From assembly GCA_003240695.1 (NCBI GenBank), contig QFNC01000012.1:1-64000 (forward strand): DNA of 64,000 bases. The letters run 5' to 3'. A program made the position numbers and the translations under genes. Position 1 is the stretch's first letter, and the number at the start of each line of letters is the position of its first letter. The stretch comes from Pseudoxanthomonas suwonensis. Lineage in GTDB: Bacteria > Pseudomonadota > Gammaproteobacteria > Xanthomonadales > Xanthomonadaceae. Below the pieces are notes generated by a model. The model saw nothing but the letters and a program-made list of their open reading frames with translations, did no database searches and was not told the DNA's origin. Shown here piece after piece: positions 8,586 through 16,694 of this stretch.

Positions 8586-8591
8586 AGTATA
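8586..8591 (-). promoter_or_regulatory. -10 element of the gcvP riboswitch transcript
   Basis: TATACT on the minus strand lies immediately upstream of the first aptamer, so transcription should begin right at the riboswitch. No good -35 hexamer is visible at the usual distance. Confidence 0.5.
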
Positions 8592-8620
8592 TACGCCATG
8601 CGCGGCTATGATGCCGGCCC

Positions 8621-9865
8621 ATGACGCCCCCATCCGTTCCCCGTGCGCTGGCGCCGGTGCTGGCCGCGCTGGCCATGATCGGCCCGTTCACCATCGACAC
8701 GCTGTTCCCGGCCTTTCCGGCAATCGGTGCGCAGTTCGGCGCCGACACCCTGGCCATGCAGCAGAGCATCAGCGTGTATCTGCTGGCCTATGCGGTGATG
8801 AGCATCGTGCACGGACCGCTGTCGGATGCACTGGGGCGGCGACGTGTGATCCTGGGCGGGCTGCTGGTGTTCGCTGCGGCTTCCGCCGGCTGCGCCATGG
8901 CCACCAGCCTGCCGATGCTGCTGGCATTCCGCGCGCTGCAGGGCCTGTCGGCCGGCGTGGGCATTATCGTGGGGCGGGCGGTGATCCGCGACGTGCTGGC
9001 AGGCGACGCGGCGCAACGGCTGATGAGCCACGTGTCGATGATCTTCGGGGTGGCCCCGGCCATCGCGCCGCTGATCGGCGCGTGGCTGTTGGGGCATGGC
9101 CGCTGGCCGCTGATCTTCTGGTTTCTGGTGGCCTTCGCACTGGCCGTGCTGGTCGCCGTGTGGATGCTGCTGCCCGAAACCCACCCGCCAACACGGCGTC
9201 AGCCGCTACGGGTGCCAAGCCTGTTGCGGGGCTACGCGCGCATGCTCGGCAATGGCCGTTTCGTGCGCCTGGCGCTGGCCGGGGGGCTCAATTTCGCGGC
9301 CCTGTTCCTGTACATCGCTTCGGCCCCTGCATTGGTGCTGGAGCATCTGCAGCTGGGCCCGGATGGCTTCGGTTGGTTCTTCATCCCCATGATCAGCGGG
9401 ATGATGCTGGGCGCGTTCGTGTCCGGGCGGATGGCCGGGCGCGTGGCCACCGTGCTGCAGGTGCGCATCGGTTTTGCCTGCTGCATCGCCGCGGCGGCGA
9501 TCAACATGGTTTACCACACGCTGGTGGTGCCGCCGGCGGTGCTGCCGACGGTGCTGCCGATCCTGCTCAATGCCTTCGGCATCGCGCTGGTGTTCCCGAT
9601 TCTCACGCTGGTGATCCTGGATCTGTATCCGGAGGCGCGCGGCGCCGCATCATCCCTGCAGATGTTCGTGGGCCTGCTGCTGAACACGCTGATGGCCGGC
9701 GTGGTATCGCCCTGGCTCAGTCACGACCTGAAGTGGCTGTCGCTGGCGGCGGGCGTGCTGAGCCTGCTGGCCTGGCTCATCTGGCGGCTGGAACACATGC
9801 AGCGGCCGCGCGGACCCGGTGGCTACTACGAAGCCGTGGGCCTGGAGCCGATCGACGAGCTGTGA
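8621..9865 (+). CDS. Bcr/CflA family MFS drug exporter
   Basis: This 414-residue inner-membrane transporter shows about twelve hydrophobic segments and the MFS loop 2-3 signature GPLSDALGRRRVILGG near residues 66-81. FRALQGLSAG and GRAVIRDVL follow, as in the Bcr/CflA subfamily that extrudes drugs such as bicyclomycin or chloramphenicol using proton-motive force. The substrate cannot be told from sequence. It is divergent from gcvP across about 30 bases beyond the riboswitch promoter, so the regulatory regions abut. Confidence 0.9.
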   Translation: MTPPSVPRALAPVLAALAMIGPFTIDTLFPAFPAIGAQFGADTLAMQQSISVYLLAYAVMSIVHGPLSDALGRRRVILGGLLVFAAASAGCAMATSLPMLLAFRALQGLSAGVGIIVGRAVIRDVLAGDAAQRLMSHVSMIFGVAPAIAPLIGAWLLGHGRWPLIFWFLVAFALAVLVAVWMLLPETHPPTRRQPLRVPSLLRGYARMLGNGRFVRLALAGGLNFAALFLYIASAPALVLEHLQLGPDGFGWFFIPMISGMMLGAFVSGRMAGRVATVLQVRIGFACCIAAAAINMVYHTLVVPPAVLPTVLPILLNAFGIALVFPILTLVILDLYPEARGAASSLQMFVGLLLNTLMAGVVSPWLSHDLKWLSLAAGVLSLLAWLIWRLEHMQRPRGPGGYYEAVGLEPIDEL

Positions 9866-9899
9866 TCGGCTCCGGATGGCCGCGCATTGCCGCAAAGGA

Positions 9900-11837
9900 T
9901 CAGCTGCCCGGATTCCAGCCGCACTGCCTGCCCTGGTTCTGCTGCTTCAGCCAGCCCTGCAACGGCGCGAAGTATTCCAGCACCGCGCTACCGTCCATTT
10001 TGTCGCTGCCGGTCATCTCCTTCATGGTCTGCTGCCATGGCTGGCTGGAGCCGCGCGACAGCATCGCCCAGAACTTCTCGCCGGCGGCCTTGTTGCCGTA
10101 GAAATTGCAGGTGTGCAGCGGACCGGTGTGGCCGGCCGCATCGCACAGCGCCTTGTACATCTGGAACTGCAGGATGTGCGACAGGAAATAGCGGGTGTAC
10201 GGGGTGTTGCCGGGCACGTGGTACTTGGCACCCGGGTCGAAGAAGGATTCCCCGCGCGCGGTGACCGGTGCCACGCCCTGGTAACGCGCCTTCAGCTGCC
10301 ACCAGGCGGTGTTGTACTGCTCCGGCTTGATCGAACCGTCGAACACGCCCCAGCGCCAGCGGTCGATCATCAGTCCGAACGGCATGAACGACACCTTGGC
10401 CAGCGCCATGCGCATCTGCGAGTTGATCAGCGCCTCGTTGCTCGGCGTCTGCTCGCCCACCAGATTGATGGAACGCAGGTAGTCGGGCGTCATCGACAGC
10501 ACGATGACATCGCCGATGGCCTCGTGGAAACCGTCGTGCGCGCCGGTCTGGAACAGCGGCGGCAGCCGGTTGTAGGCCAGGTAGTAGTACACGTGGCCCA
10601 GCTCGTGGTAGATGGTGGTGAAGTCTTCCTCGTTCGGCTTGATGCACATCTTGGTGCGCACGTCGCCGGCCATGTTCATGTCCCAGGCGCTGGCGTGGCA
10701 CACCACGTCGCGGTCGCGCGGCTTGATGAACTGGGTGCGTTCCCAGTAGTTGGCCGGCAGTTTCGGCATCGCCAGCGAAGTGTAGAAATCCTGCGCCCGT
10801 TCGGTCATCTGCCGGGCCGTGGCCAGCTGCGCGGCGCGCTCGGCCTCTTCGCCGCGCTCGTTCACCGGCAACTTGGACTGACGCGCGGTCTCGGCGCTGT
10901 ACAGGTCGCGGTACTGCTGCTCCAGCGCCGCGGTCACGTTCAGGTCGCCCACGCCCGGGTACGGCTGCAGGATGTCCCACAGGTTGCCCCAGTCCTGCTG
11001 CCACATGTTGCCCATCAGGTGCGCCGGCAGCAGGCCGTTCACCGAGCCCTTGCCGGGATACTTGGCTTCCAGCTTGCTGCGGGTGTAGCAGTGCAGATCC
11101 TCGTACAACGGCTTGACCTGGTTCCACAGGCGGTCGGTTTCGGCGGCGATTTCCGCCGGCGACATGTCGTAGCCGGAGCGCCACATCTCGCCGGTGTCGG
11201 CAAAGCCCAAGTCGCGGGCGCCTTCGTTCGCCAGTTCGGCAAAGCGCATGTAGTCCTGACGCATCGGCACGGCCACGCTGTGCCAGCCCTGCCAGGCGTC
11301 CAGCTGCGCGTCGTAGTCGCGGCTGTTGCGCAGCACGTCTTCCAGTTCGCCCAGCTGCCGGCACTGGCGGTTCGCGCCGTCGCCCTTGCAGTAGCTGCCG
11401 GAGCCATACATGCCTTCCATGCGCGTGGCCAGGCGGGTCAGCTCGGCCAGGTGCTCGGGGTTCTTCGGTGGCGGCATGGCGGCGCCCTGCTTCAGCAGGG
11501 TGATGGCGCGGGCGGTGTCGGCCGACATCGGCTTGCCTTCGAACCGGCGCGACTGCTCGATCCAGTCGTTCAATTTCGCCAGATAGCGCTCGTTGGCCTT
11601 GGCGGCGATCAGCTGGCTGTCGTCGTTGATGTAGGTGGAGGACAGCCACTGCGCCGAGGTCACTTCCGGATACATCGCCTTCATCTCGGCATTCACCCGG
11701 GCAATGAACTGGTCGGCGGTTTCGTTGGCCGGCACGCTGCCGGCGGCATCGGACGCGGAACGGTTGGCGGCCTGGCAGGCGGACAGGCTGATCAGGCTGG
11801 TCACGGCCAGCGCGAGCACGGTTTGGCGGCAGAACAT
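9900..11837 (-). CDS. M2 family peptidyl-dipeptidase (ACE-like), lipoprotein
   Basis: This 645-residue zinc metallopeptidase related to angiotensin-converting enzyme releases C-terminal dipeptides. The zinc motif HELGH is near residue 410, followed by EAIGD, which carries the third zinc ligand. The N-terminus is a lipoprotein signal ending LSAC at cysteine 21, so the enzyme is likely anchored in the periplasm or outer membrane. Bacterial M2 enzymes of this kind are known in Xanthomonas. It is divergent from an EamA transporter. Peptide scavenging is a reasonable role, but the physiological substrate is unknown. Confidence 0.95.
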   Translation of the reverse strand: MFCRQTVLALAVTSLISLSACQAANRSASDAAGSVPANETADQFIARVNAEMKAMYPEVTSAQWLSSTYINDDSQLIAAKANERYLAKLNDWIEQSRRFEGKPMSADTARAITLLKQGAAMPPPKNPEHLAELTRLATRMEGMYGSGSYCKGDGANRQCRQLGELEDVLRNSRDYDAQLDAWQGWHSVAVPMRQDYMRFAELANEGARDLGFADTGEMWRSGYDMSPAEIAAETDRLWNQVKPLYEDLHCYTRSKLEAKYPGKGSVNGLLPAHLMGNMWQQDWGNLWDILQPYPGVGDLNVTAALEQQYRDLYSAETARQSKLPVNERGEEAERAAQLATARQMTERAQDFYTSLAMPKLPANYWERTQFIKPRDRDVVCHASAWDMNMAGDVRTKMCIKPNEEDFTTIYHELGHVYYYLAYNRLPPLFQTGAHDGFHEAIGDVIVLSMTPDYLRSINLVGEQTPSNEALINSQMRMALAKVSFMPFGLMIDRWRWGVFDGSIKPEQYNTAWWQLKARYQGVAPVTARGESFFDPGAKYHVPGNTPYTRYFLSHILQFQMYKALCDAAGHTGPLHTCNFYGNKAAGEKFWAMLSRGSSQPWQQTMKEMTGSDKMDGSAVLEYFAPLQGWLKQQNQGRQCGWNPGS

Positions 11838-11953
11838 GGGCTTCCCTCGAAGAGGCGCTGGGCCGGAATGGAACCGGGAATTCTAGTGGATCGCACGCGA
11901 GGCGGTTCTGCTGCGGTGCAGTAGACTGCATGATTCGACCGACAGGGACACCG
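11838..11953. promoter_or_regulatory. Divergent promoter region, M2 peptidase/EamA transporter
   Basis: A TAGAAT box on the minus strand (11885-11880) can serve the peptidase, and TAGACT on the plus strand (11921-11926) the transporter. If the latter is a real -10, transcription begins near 11933, which argues for the EamA start at 11954 over 11930. The -35 hexamers are weak on both sides. Confidence 0.45.
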
Positions 11954-12850
11954 ATGACTTCCGTCCAACGGGGCGTGCTGCTGGGGCTGGGCGCCTATGC
12001 CGCGTATTCGGTCAGCGATGCCTTCATCAAGTTGCTGCATGGCAGCGTGCCGCTGTTCCAGCTGCTGTTCCTGGGTGCGGCACTGGGTTTGCTGGCATTG
12101 CCATTGGTCAAGCGCGACGGCGAGCGCTGGTCGGACGTGTGGCGGCCGCGGCGCAAGGCCATCTGGTGGCTGCGGGTGCTGGCCGGGGTGGTGAACAGCC
12201 TGGGGGCGCTGGTGGCTTTCACCCATCTGCCGATGGCCGAAGCCTTCGCGCTGATCTTTCTCATGCCGCTGTTCGTCACCCTGCTGTCGGTGCTGGTGCT
12301 GCGCGAACACGTGGGCTGGCGGCGCTGGAGTGCAGTCGTGCTGGGCTTTGCCGGCGTGCTGGTGGTGCTGCGCCCGGGCCTGCGCGAATTGCACTGGGGG
12401 CATGCCGGCGCCATCACGTGCGGGCTGGCGGGCGCCTGCGGGGTCATCCTGATGCGCAAGGCCGGCAACGCCGAATCGCGGCTGACGCTGTACAGCAATC
12501 ACCTGGTCGGCAACGTGCTGATCGCCGCCGTGGCCATGCTGCCGGACATGGTCTGGCTGACGCCGCAGCAATGGGCCTGGGTGCTGGGCTACGGGCTGCT
12601 GTCGGCGCTGGGCGGCGTGTTGCTGATGCAGGCCACCCTGCAGACCGCGGTGAACCACGTCGCACCCACCCAATACAGCCAGATGCTCTGGGCGGTGCTG
12701 CTGGGACGCTGGCTGTTCCAGGACCGGCTGGATGCGCTGGCCTGGCTGGGCATCGGCATCATCGTCGGTACCGGGCTGTTCACCCTCATCCGCGAGGAAC
12801 ACGTGACCGGCTGGTGGCATCGCATCCGCATGCTGCTGCCGAATCAGTGA
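11954..12850 (+). CDS. EamA family (DMT superfamily) transporter
   Basis: This inner-membrane protein of 298 residues has ten hydrophobic segments arranged as two EamA repeats. The first half includes VSDAFIKLLHG and the second GLAGACGVILMRKAG and QYSQMLWAVLLGRWLFQD. Family members export amino acids or other small metabolites, and no substrate can be assigned. The ATG at 11954 is preceded by GGGA at a good distance. The alternative at 11930 overlaps the likely -10. It ends 29 bases before a convergent pseudogene, with no terminator seen. Confidence 0.88.
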   Translation: MTSVQRGVLLGLGAYAAYSVSDAFIKLLHGSVPLFQLLFLGAALGLLALPLVKRDGERWSDVWRPRRKAIWWLRVLAGVVNSLGALVAFTHLPMAEAFALIFLMPLFVTLLSVLVLREHVGWRRWSAVVLGFAGVLVVLRPGLRELHWGHAGAITCGLAGACGVILMRKAGNAESRLTLYSNHLVGNVLIAAVAMLPDMVWLTPQQWAWVLGYGLLSALGGVLLMQATLQTAVNHVAPTQYSQMLWAVLLGRWLFQDRLDALAWLGIGIIVGTGLFTLIREEHVTGWWHRIRMLLPNQ

Positions 12851-12879
12851 TCGGTTGTCCATGCGCTGCGAGGACGGCC

Positions 12880-13445
12880 TCATGGATGACCGATGAAGAC
12901 CCGCTGCCGGAAGTGACGCGGCGCTTCCAGTTCGGTGACGATGAAATCGTCGACCTCGTCGCACTGGATCTGCGACAACTGCAGTTGCGGCGGGCTGCTG
13001 GTGTGCGCCTGCAGCGGTCCGCTGACCGGCTTGTCGGAAAACGGCGCCGGACGCACGACGGTCCAGTCCAGATCGCTGCCTGCAATCAGGGCTTCCTGCC
13101 GGTTCTTGTCGTCGTACATGCGCTGGTGAACAACGGGAAGATGATCCGGTTGTCTAGCATGCCGCCGTGCCCGCGACTGTCGCCGGCACCGACGCCAGTC
13201 ACGGCGACCAGGCGCCGCACGCCTTCATCGCGCATGGCCTGGATCATCGCGGCAGTGGCATCCCAAAAGACCGTGGTGGCACGCAGCGAATGCACGCCCA
13301 GGGCGAATACCACGGCATCGACGCCGACATGGAATGCGGTCATGCGCGCCGCATCGGCGGGCTCGAAGACATGCAGCTCGGGCTTGCCCTGCCAGCGCGC
13401 CAGCCTGTCGCCGAGAACCGCGATCCGGCAAGGATGTTCGCTCAT
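12880..13445 (-). pseudogene. NAD(P)H-binding (atypical SDR) protein, frameshifted
   Basis: Two overlapping frames together encode one atypical short-chain dehydrogenase-like protein. The upstream frame (to 13086) gives MSEHPCRIAVLG, GVDAVVFALGVHSLRATTVF and GVRRLVAVTGVGAGDSRGHG. The downstream frame (13119-12880) resumes with MYDDKNRQEALIAG and DLDWTVVRPAPFSD. A one-base indel near 13115-13120 separates them. In addition the glycine-rich Rossmann turn after IAVLG is missing and replaced by DRLARWQGKPEL, implying a second lesion. The intact family is about 210 residues. The original start at 13445 still has a GGAG site. I consider it inactive. Confidence 0.75.
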
Positions 13446-13473
13446 CTGCACTTGCTCCGGGTACGCCAATGCA

Positions 13474-13998
13474 TCATGCCGCAGCGGCAGACGGCTGGAT
13501 CAAGCGCCGTTGCGCATCCACCAGGCCGCGCGCCTGCAGCTCCTGCCAGGCATCGTCTGCATCGTGCTCGGCATAGGCCAGCGCGCAGCCCAGGCGGAAG
13601 GTATAGCCCCAGGCGTCCATGTCCGCAGCGATGCGCTGGCGGCCGACGCCGGGCAGGGCATCGGCCAGCAGCAGCTGCAGCACGCACACCGCATCCTCCT
13701 CGGCGATGGAATCGGTGGCGTCGGTGTGCACCAGCGCACGCCGTTCGGGCGGCAGCACGATGAGATGGCCGGCCTCGTGCAGCAGCGAATGCACCGGCGT
13801 ATCGACACGAGCGTATACCGTGGTGCCGATCAGGCCGGCTTCGCACTCACCCCAGTAGCTGCCGGGGATCGGCTCGCCGTCCGGCACGGCGGACAGGGTC
13901 AGGCCGTACCGGACCAGCAGGTCGGCGGCATCGGCCCAGCGGATGTCGGCCAGGCGCAGCACGTCGGCGGTTGCCGGCACGTCAGCGGGGGACGGCAT
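13474..13998 (-). CDS. Hypothetical protein with an HEAGH metal-binding motif
   Basis: I do not recognise this 174-residue protein by name. Residues 71-80 read SLLHEAGHLI, an HExxH zinc signature in a predicted helix, preceded by an extended segment YARVDTPVH. The C-terminal part (AEEDAVCVLQLLLADALPG, GYTFRLGCALAYAEHD) is helical and contains acidic residues that could supply a third ligand. There is no signal peptide or membrane segment, so it is probably a cytosolic metallopeptidase-like protein. It stands between the frameshifted SDR gene and minE on the same strand, separated from minE by 21 bases, and could be read with either. Confidence 0.7.
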   Translation of the reverse strand: MPSPADVPATADVLRLADIRWADAADLLVRYGLTLSAVPDGEPIPGSYWGECEAGLIGTTVYARVDTPVHSLLHEAGHLIVLPPERRALVHTDATDSIAEEDAVCVLQLLLADALPGVGRQRIAADMDAWGYTFRLGCALAYAEHDADDAWQELQARGLVDAQRRLIQPSAAAA

Positions 13999-14019
13999 CG
14001 CGCAGGACCGCTGCCACCA

Positions 14020-14283
14020 TCAGCCTGCAGCGGAACGCGCGTCCGGCAGGGCCACGGAAATGTCCAGCACGTCGTGCTCGCCGTCCTTGATCACGTCCAC
14101 CTTCACCGCATCCACGTCCACGTTCACGTACTTGCGGATCACTTCCAGCAGCTCGCGCTGCAGCAGCGGCAGATAGTCCGGGCCGCCGCGGGTGGACCGT
14201 TCCTGCGCGATGATGATCTGCAGGCGGTTCTTGGCGGTTTCGGCGGTGGTGGACTTGGCTTTCAGGAAATCGAACAGGCCCAT
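14020..14283 (-). CDS. minE: Cell division topological specificity factor MinE
   Basis: MinE (87 residues) stimulates MinD ATPase and drives the pole-to-pole oscillation that keeps division at mid-cell. The N-terminus MGLFDFLKAK is the membrane-targeting segment, followed by the anti-MinCD helix region (AKNRLQIIIAQERS) and the dimerisation domain. It lies 5 bases after minD in a minC-minD-minE order on the minus strand. Confidence 0.97.
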   Translation of the reverse strand: MGLFDFLKAKSTTAETAKNRLQIIIAQERSTRGGPDYLPLLQRELLEVIRKYVNVDVDAVKVDVIKDGEHDVLDISVALPDARSAAG

Positions 14284-14288
14284 GGTCG

Positions 14289-15098
14289 TCAGCCTCCGAA
14301 CAGTTTGCTGAAGAAGCCTTTCTTCTCGGCCTGGACGAAGCGCATCGGCCGTTCCTCGCCCAGCAGGCGGGCCACGGCGTCGTCGTAGGCCTGGCCGGCC
14401 GGCGACAATTCGGTCAGAATCACCGGTTCGCCCTTGTTGGAGGCGTTCAGCACGTCGCCTGATTCGGGGATCACGCCGATGGTCTTCAGGCCCAGCACTT
14501 CTTCCACGTCCTTCACGCTGAGCATCTCGCCGCTGTCCACCCGCGACGGGTTGTAGCGGGTCAGCAGCAGGTGTTCCTTCAGCCGCTGGCCGCTTTCGGC
14601 GCGGCGGGTCTTGGAGGACAACAGGCCCAGGATGCGGTCGGAGTCGCGCACCGACGACACCTCCGGATTCACCACCACCACCGCCTGGTCGGCGAAGTAC
14701 ATGGCGAGGAAGGCGCCCTTCTCGATGCCGGCCGGCGAGTCGCAGATGATGTACTCGAAGCCGTCGGCGTCCAGGTCGCGCAGCACCTTCTCCACGCCTT
14801 CCAGAGTCAGCGCGTCCTTGTCGCGGGTCTGCGAGGCGGCCAGCACGTACAGGGTGTCGAAGCGCTTGTCCTTGATCAGCGCCTGCTTCAGCGAGGCCTC
14901 GCCCTGCACCACGTTCACGAAGTCGTACACCACGCGGCGCTCGCAGCCCATGATCAGGTCCAGGTTGCGCAGGCCCACGTCGAAATCGATCACCGCCACG
15001 CGTTTGCCGCGCCGGGCCAGTCCGGTGGCGATGCTGGCGCTGGTGGTGGTCTTGCCCACGCCGCCCTTGCCCGAGGTGACTACGATGATTTCAGCCAA
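14289..15098 (-). CDS. minD: Septum site-determining ATPase MinD
   Basis: MinD is a membrane-associated ATPase of the ParA/Mrp type that recruits MinC and is released by MinE. The deviant Walker A motif GKGGVGKTT lies near the N-terminus, and the C-terminal amphipathic membrane helix region ends AEKKGFFSKLFGG. I place the start at the TTG at 15098 (L-AEIIVVTSG), which has a GGAG site 7 bases upstream and gives 269 residues, the normal family length. The next in-frame ATG upstream would add a nonconserved peptide. Confidence 0.97.
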   Translation of the reverse strand: MAEIIVVTSGKGGVGKTTTSASIATGLARRGKRVAVIDFDVGLRNLDLIMGCERRVVYDFVNVVQGEASLKQALIKDKRFDTLYVLAASQTRDKDALTLEGVEKVLRDLDADGFEYIICDSPAGIEKGAFLAMYFADQAVVVVNPEVSSVRDSDRILGLLSSKTRRAESGQRLKEHLLLTRYNPSRVDSGEMLSVKDVEEVLGLKTIGVIPESGDVLNASNKGEPVILTELSPAGQAYDDAVARLLGEERPMRFVQAEKKGFFSKLFGG

Positions 15099-15122
15099 TG
15101 TCGTTCTCCAACAGAAAGAAAC

Positions 15123-15139
15123 CACTGCCAGAGGCAGTG
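15123..15139 (-). other. Perfect 7-bp hairpin in the minC-minD gap
   Basis: CACTGCC and GGCAGTG flank a three-base loop between the minC stop and the minD ribosome-binding site. On the minus strand it is followed by GTTTCTTTCTG. It may tune minD expression or mRNA stability relative to minC. It is not a clear terminator. Confidence 0.45.
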
Positions 15140-15150
15140 CGGGGGAAGGG

Positions 15151-15924
15151 TCAATACAGTTGCGCGAACTTCAGTTCGTCGCGTTCCAGCCACACCTGCA
15201 CCGGTTTTCCGTGCAGCTGCGCCGGGATGTCGTCGAGCACCTTGTAGTGCCCGGCAATGGCCACCAGTTCGGCATGGAACTCGCGGCAGAAGATGCGCGC
15301 GCGTTCGTGTCCCTGCGCGCCGGCCAGGGCGCGTCCGCGCAGCGGACCGTACACGTGGATCGAGCCGTCGGCGATCACCTCGGCGCCTGCGCCCACGGCG
15401 GTCAGCACGGTCAGGTCGCGCCCATCGGCATACAGTTGCTGGCCCGAACGCACCGGCGCGGTCTGGATCAGGCCAGGACGCGTCTCGCCGCCGGTTGCCG
15501 GCGCAGCGACCGGGGCAGGGGGCGCGGCCGGTGCAGGCGCGCTGTCGCCTGCAGCCGATGATGTGTTGGGGTTGCCGTACTGTTCGCGAAACTTGGCCAG
15601 CAGCGGCAGGCCCAATTCCGTGGCCAGGCGTGCATTCTCGGCGGCGCCGTAGGCCAGCGCCACCGGCAGCACGCCGGCATCGCGCAGGGCGAGCATCAGG
15701 CTGGCGGCGGTTTCGCGGTCGGGCAGCTGCGACAGTGCCCCGAAATCCACCACCACGGCGGCACGCGCGAACAGGTTCGGCGCGCGCTGCACGCGCTCGC
15801 GCATTTCCCCGGCCAACCGGTCGATGTCCAGCGTGCGGATGCGCAGGTTGGCGATGCCGACCTGCCCGATCTTCAACTCGCCGGCCTGTTCCAGGCTGGC
15901 GTCGGCCACGGGGGCGGGACTCAT
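15151..15924 (-). CDS. minC: Septum site-determining protein MinC
   Basis: MinC (257 residues) inhibits FtsZ polymerisation away from mid-cell. The N-terminal FtsZ-inhibitory domain covers about residues 15-110. A proline/alanine-rich linker (about 125-150) joins it to the C-terminal beta-helix that dimerises and binds MinD, with the conserved RSGQQLYADGRDLTVL and HVYGPLRGRALAG. The start at 15924 overlaps the stop of the upstream acetyltransferase by ATGA, so minC translation may depend on that gene. Confidence 0.96.
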   Translation of the reverse strand: MSPAPVADASLEQAGELKIGQVGIANLRIRTLDIDRLAGEMRERVQRAPNLFARAAVVVDFGALSQLPDRETAASLMLALRDAGVLPVALAYGAAENARLATELGLPLLAKFREQYGNPNTSSAAGDSAPAPAAPPAPVAAPATGGETRPGLIQTAPVRSGQQLYADGRDLTVLTAVGAGAEVIADGSIHVYGPLRGRALAGAQGHERARIFCREFHAELVAIAGHYKVLDDIPAQLHGKPVQVWLERDELKFAQLY

Positions 15925-16541
15925 GCGCCGGTTCCTGCCAGCGGGACCGGCTGATCCTGCGTCGCTGCGTGTGCGGTGGCCGTGCGCGGCCGCTGTATCC
16001 AGTGCACGTCCGGCAGATCGGCGCCGTAGGTCTCGCGGACCCAGGGATAGCTGCACATCGGCTTCATCAGCATGGCGGCGCGCAGATCGGTTTCGGGCAT
16101 GGCATGCTGGCCGACCTCGCGGAAGCCGAAGCTGCCATGGAACAGCAGCACCATGTCGGTGCCGCTGTCCAGGAACACCTCGCAGGCGAGTTGCGGATGA
16201 CGCAGGTCCGCGTAGCTCTGCACATCGGCGTAGAACGCGCGGCCCATGCCGCCGCCACGGCGACGGCTGGCCACCACGATGCGGTCGATGTAGAAGAAGT
16301 CCGGGTAGCGCTCGCGGAACCAGCGAAAATTGCTGCTGTCGTGCTCCGACTCCGGCCCGAAACCGACCAGGAAGCCGGCCAGATTGCCATCGCGTTCGGC
16401 GACGCGGAAATAGTCGGCAGTGTCATGGAAGCGGCGGATGCGGGCGGCATCCAGCGGCAGGATGGCCGGGCCGGCGGCATTGTTCAGGGCCAGGATGGAA
16501 TCCAGCTCGTGCTCGCGCACGTCGCGGATGGCGATCGGCAT
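15921..16541 (-). CDS. GNAT family N-acetyltransferase
   Basis: This 206-residue protein has a GNAT fold. IRDVREHELDSILALNNA begins it, YIDRIVVASRRRGGGMGRAFYADV holds the acetyl-CoA pyrophosphate-binding loop (R/Q-x-x-G-x-G/A type), and SFGFREVGQHAM ends the core, followed by an unusual tail of about 50 residues rich in T, A and P. The acceptor is unknown. It overlaps minC by ATGA and forms the first gene of a GNAT-minC-minD-minE run. Whether it modifies a Min protein is speculation. Confidence 0.85.
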   Translation of the reverse strand: MPIAIRDVREHELDSILALNNAAGPAILPLDAARIRRFHDTADYFRVAERDGNLAGFLVGFGPESEHDSSNFRWFRERYPDFFYIDRIVVASRRRGGGMGRAFYADVQSYADLRHPQLACEVFLDSGTDMVLLFHGSFGFREVGQHAMPETDLRAAMLMKPMCSYPWVRETYGADLPDVHWIQRPRTATAHAATQDQPVPLAGTGA

Positions 16542-16694
16542 GCAGCTCTCACTCCGTGGCGGATCAATGACGAAAAACCCGTGCGCAGCAACGCACACGG
16601 GCACATTATTGCATGGCTCGCTTGGTCCCACTGGAGCATTGCAGCATGACCTCCGGCCTGCGCACGGGTGCGGTTCAGGGCCTACCATGCCGGA

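Noticed and set aside
5992..10101. Very long open frame on the plus strand opposite gcvP and through the exporter and peptidase
   Set aside because: High-GC shadow frame. The minus-strand gcvP and M2 peptidase have clear conserved motifs, and the antisense product has none.
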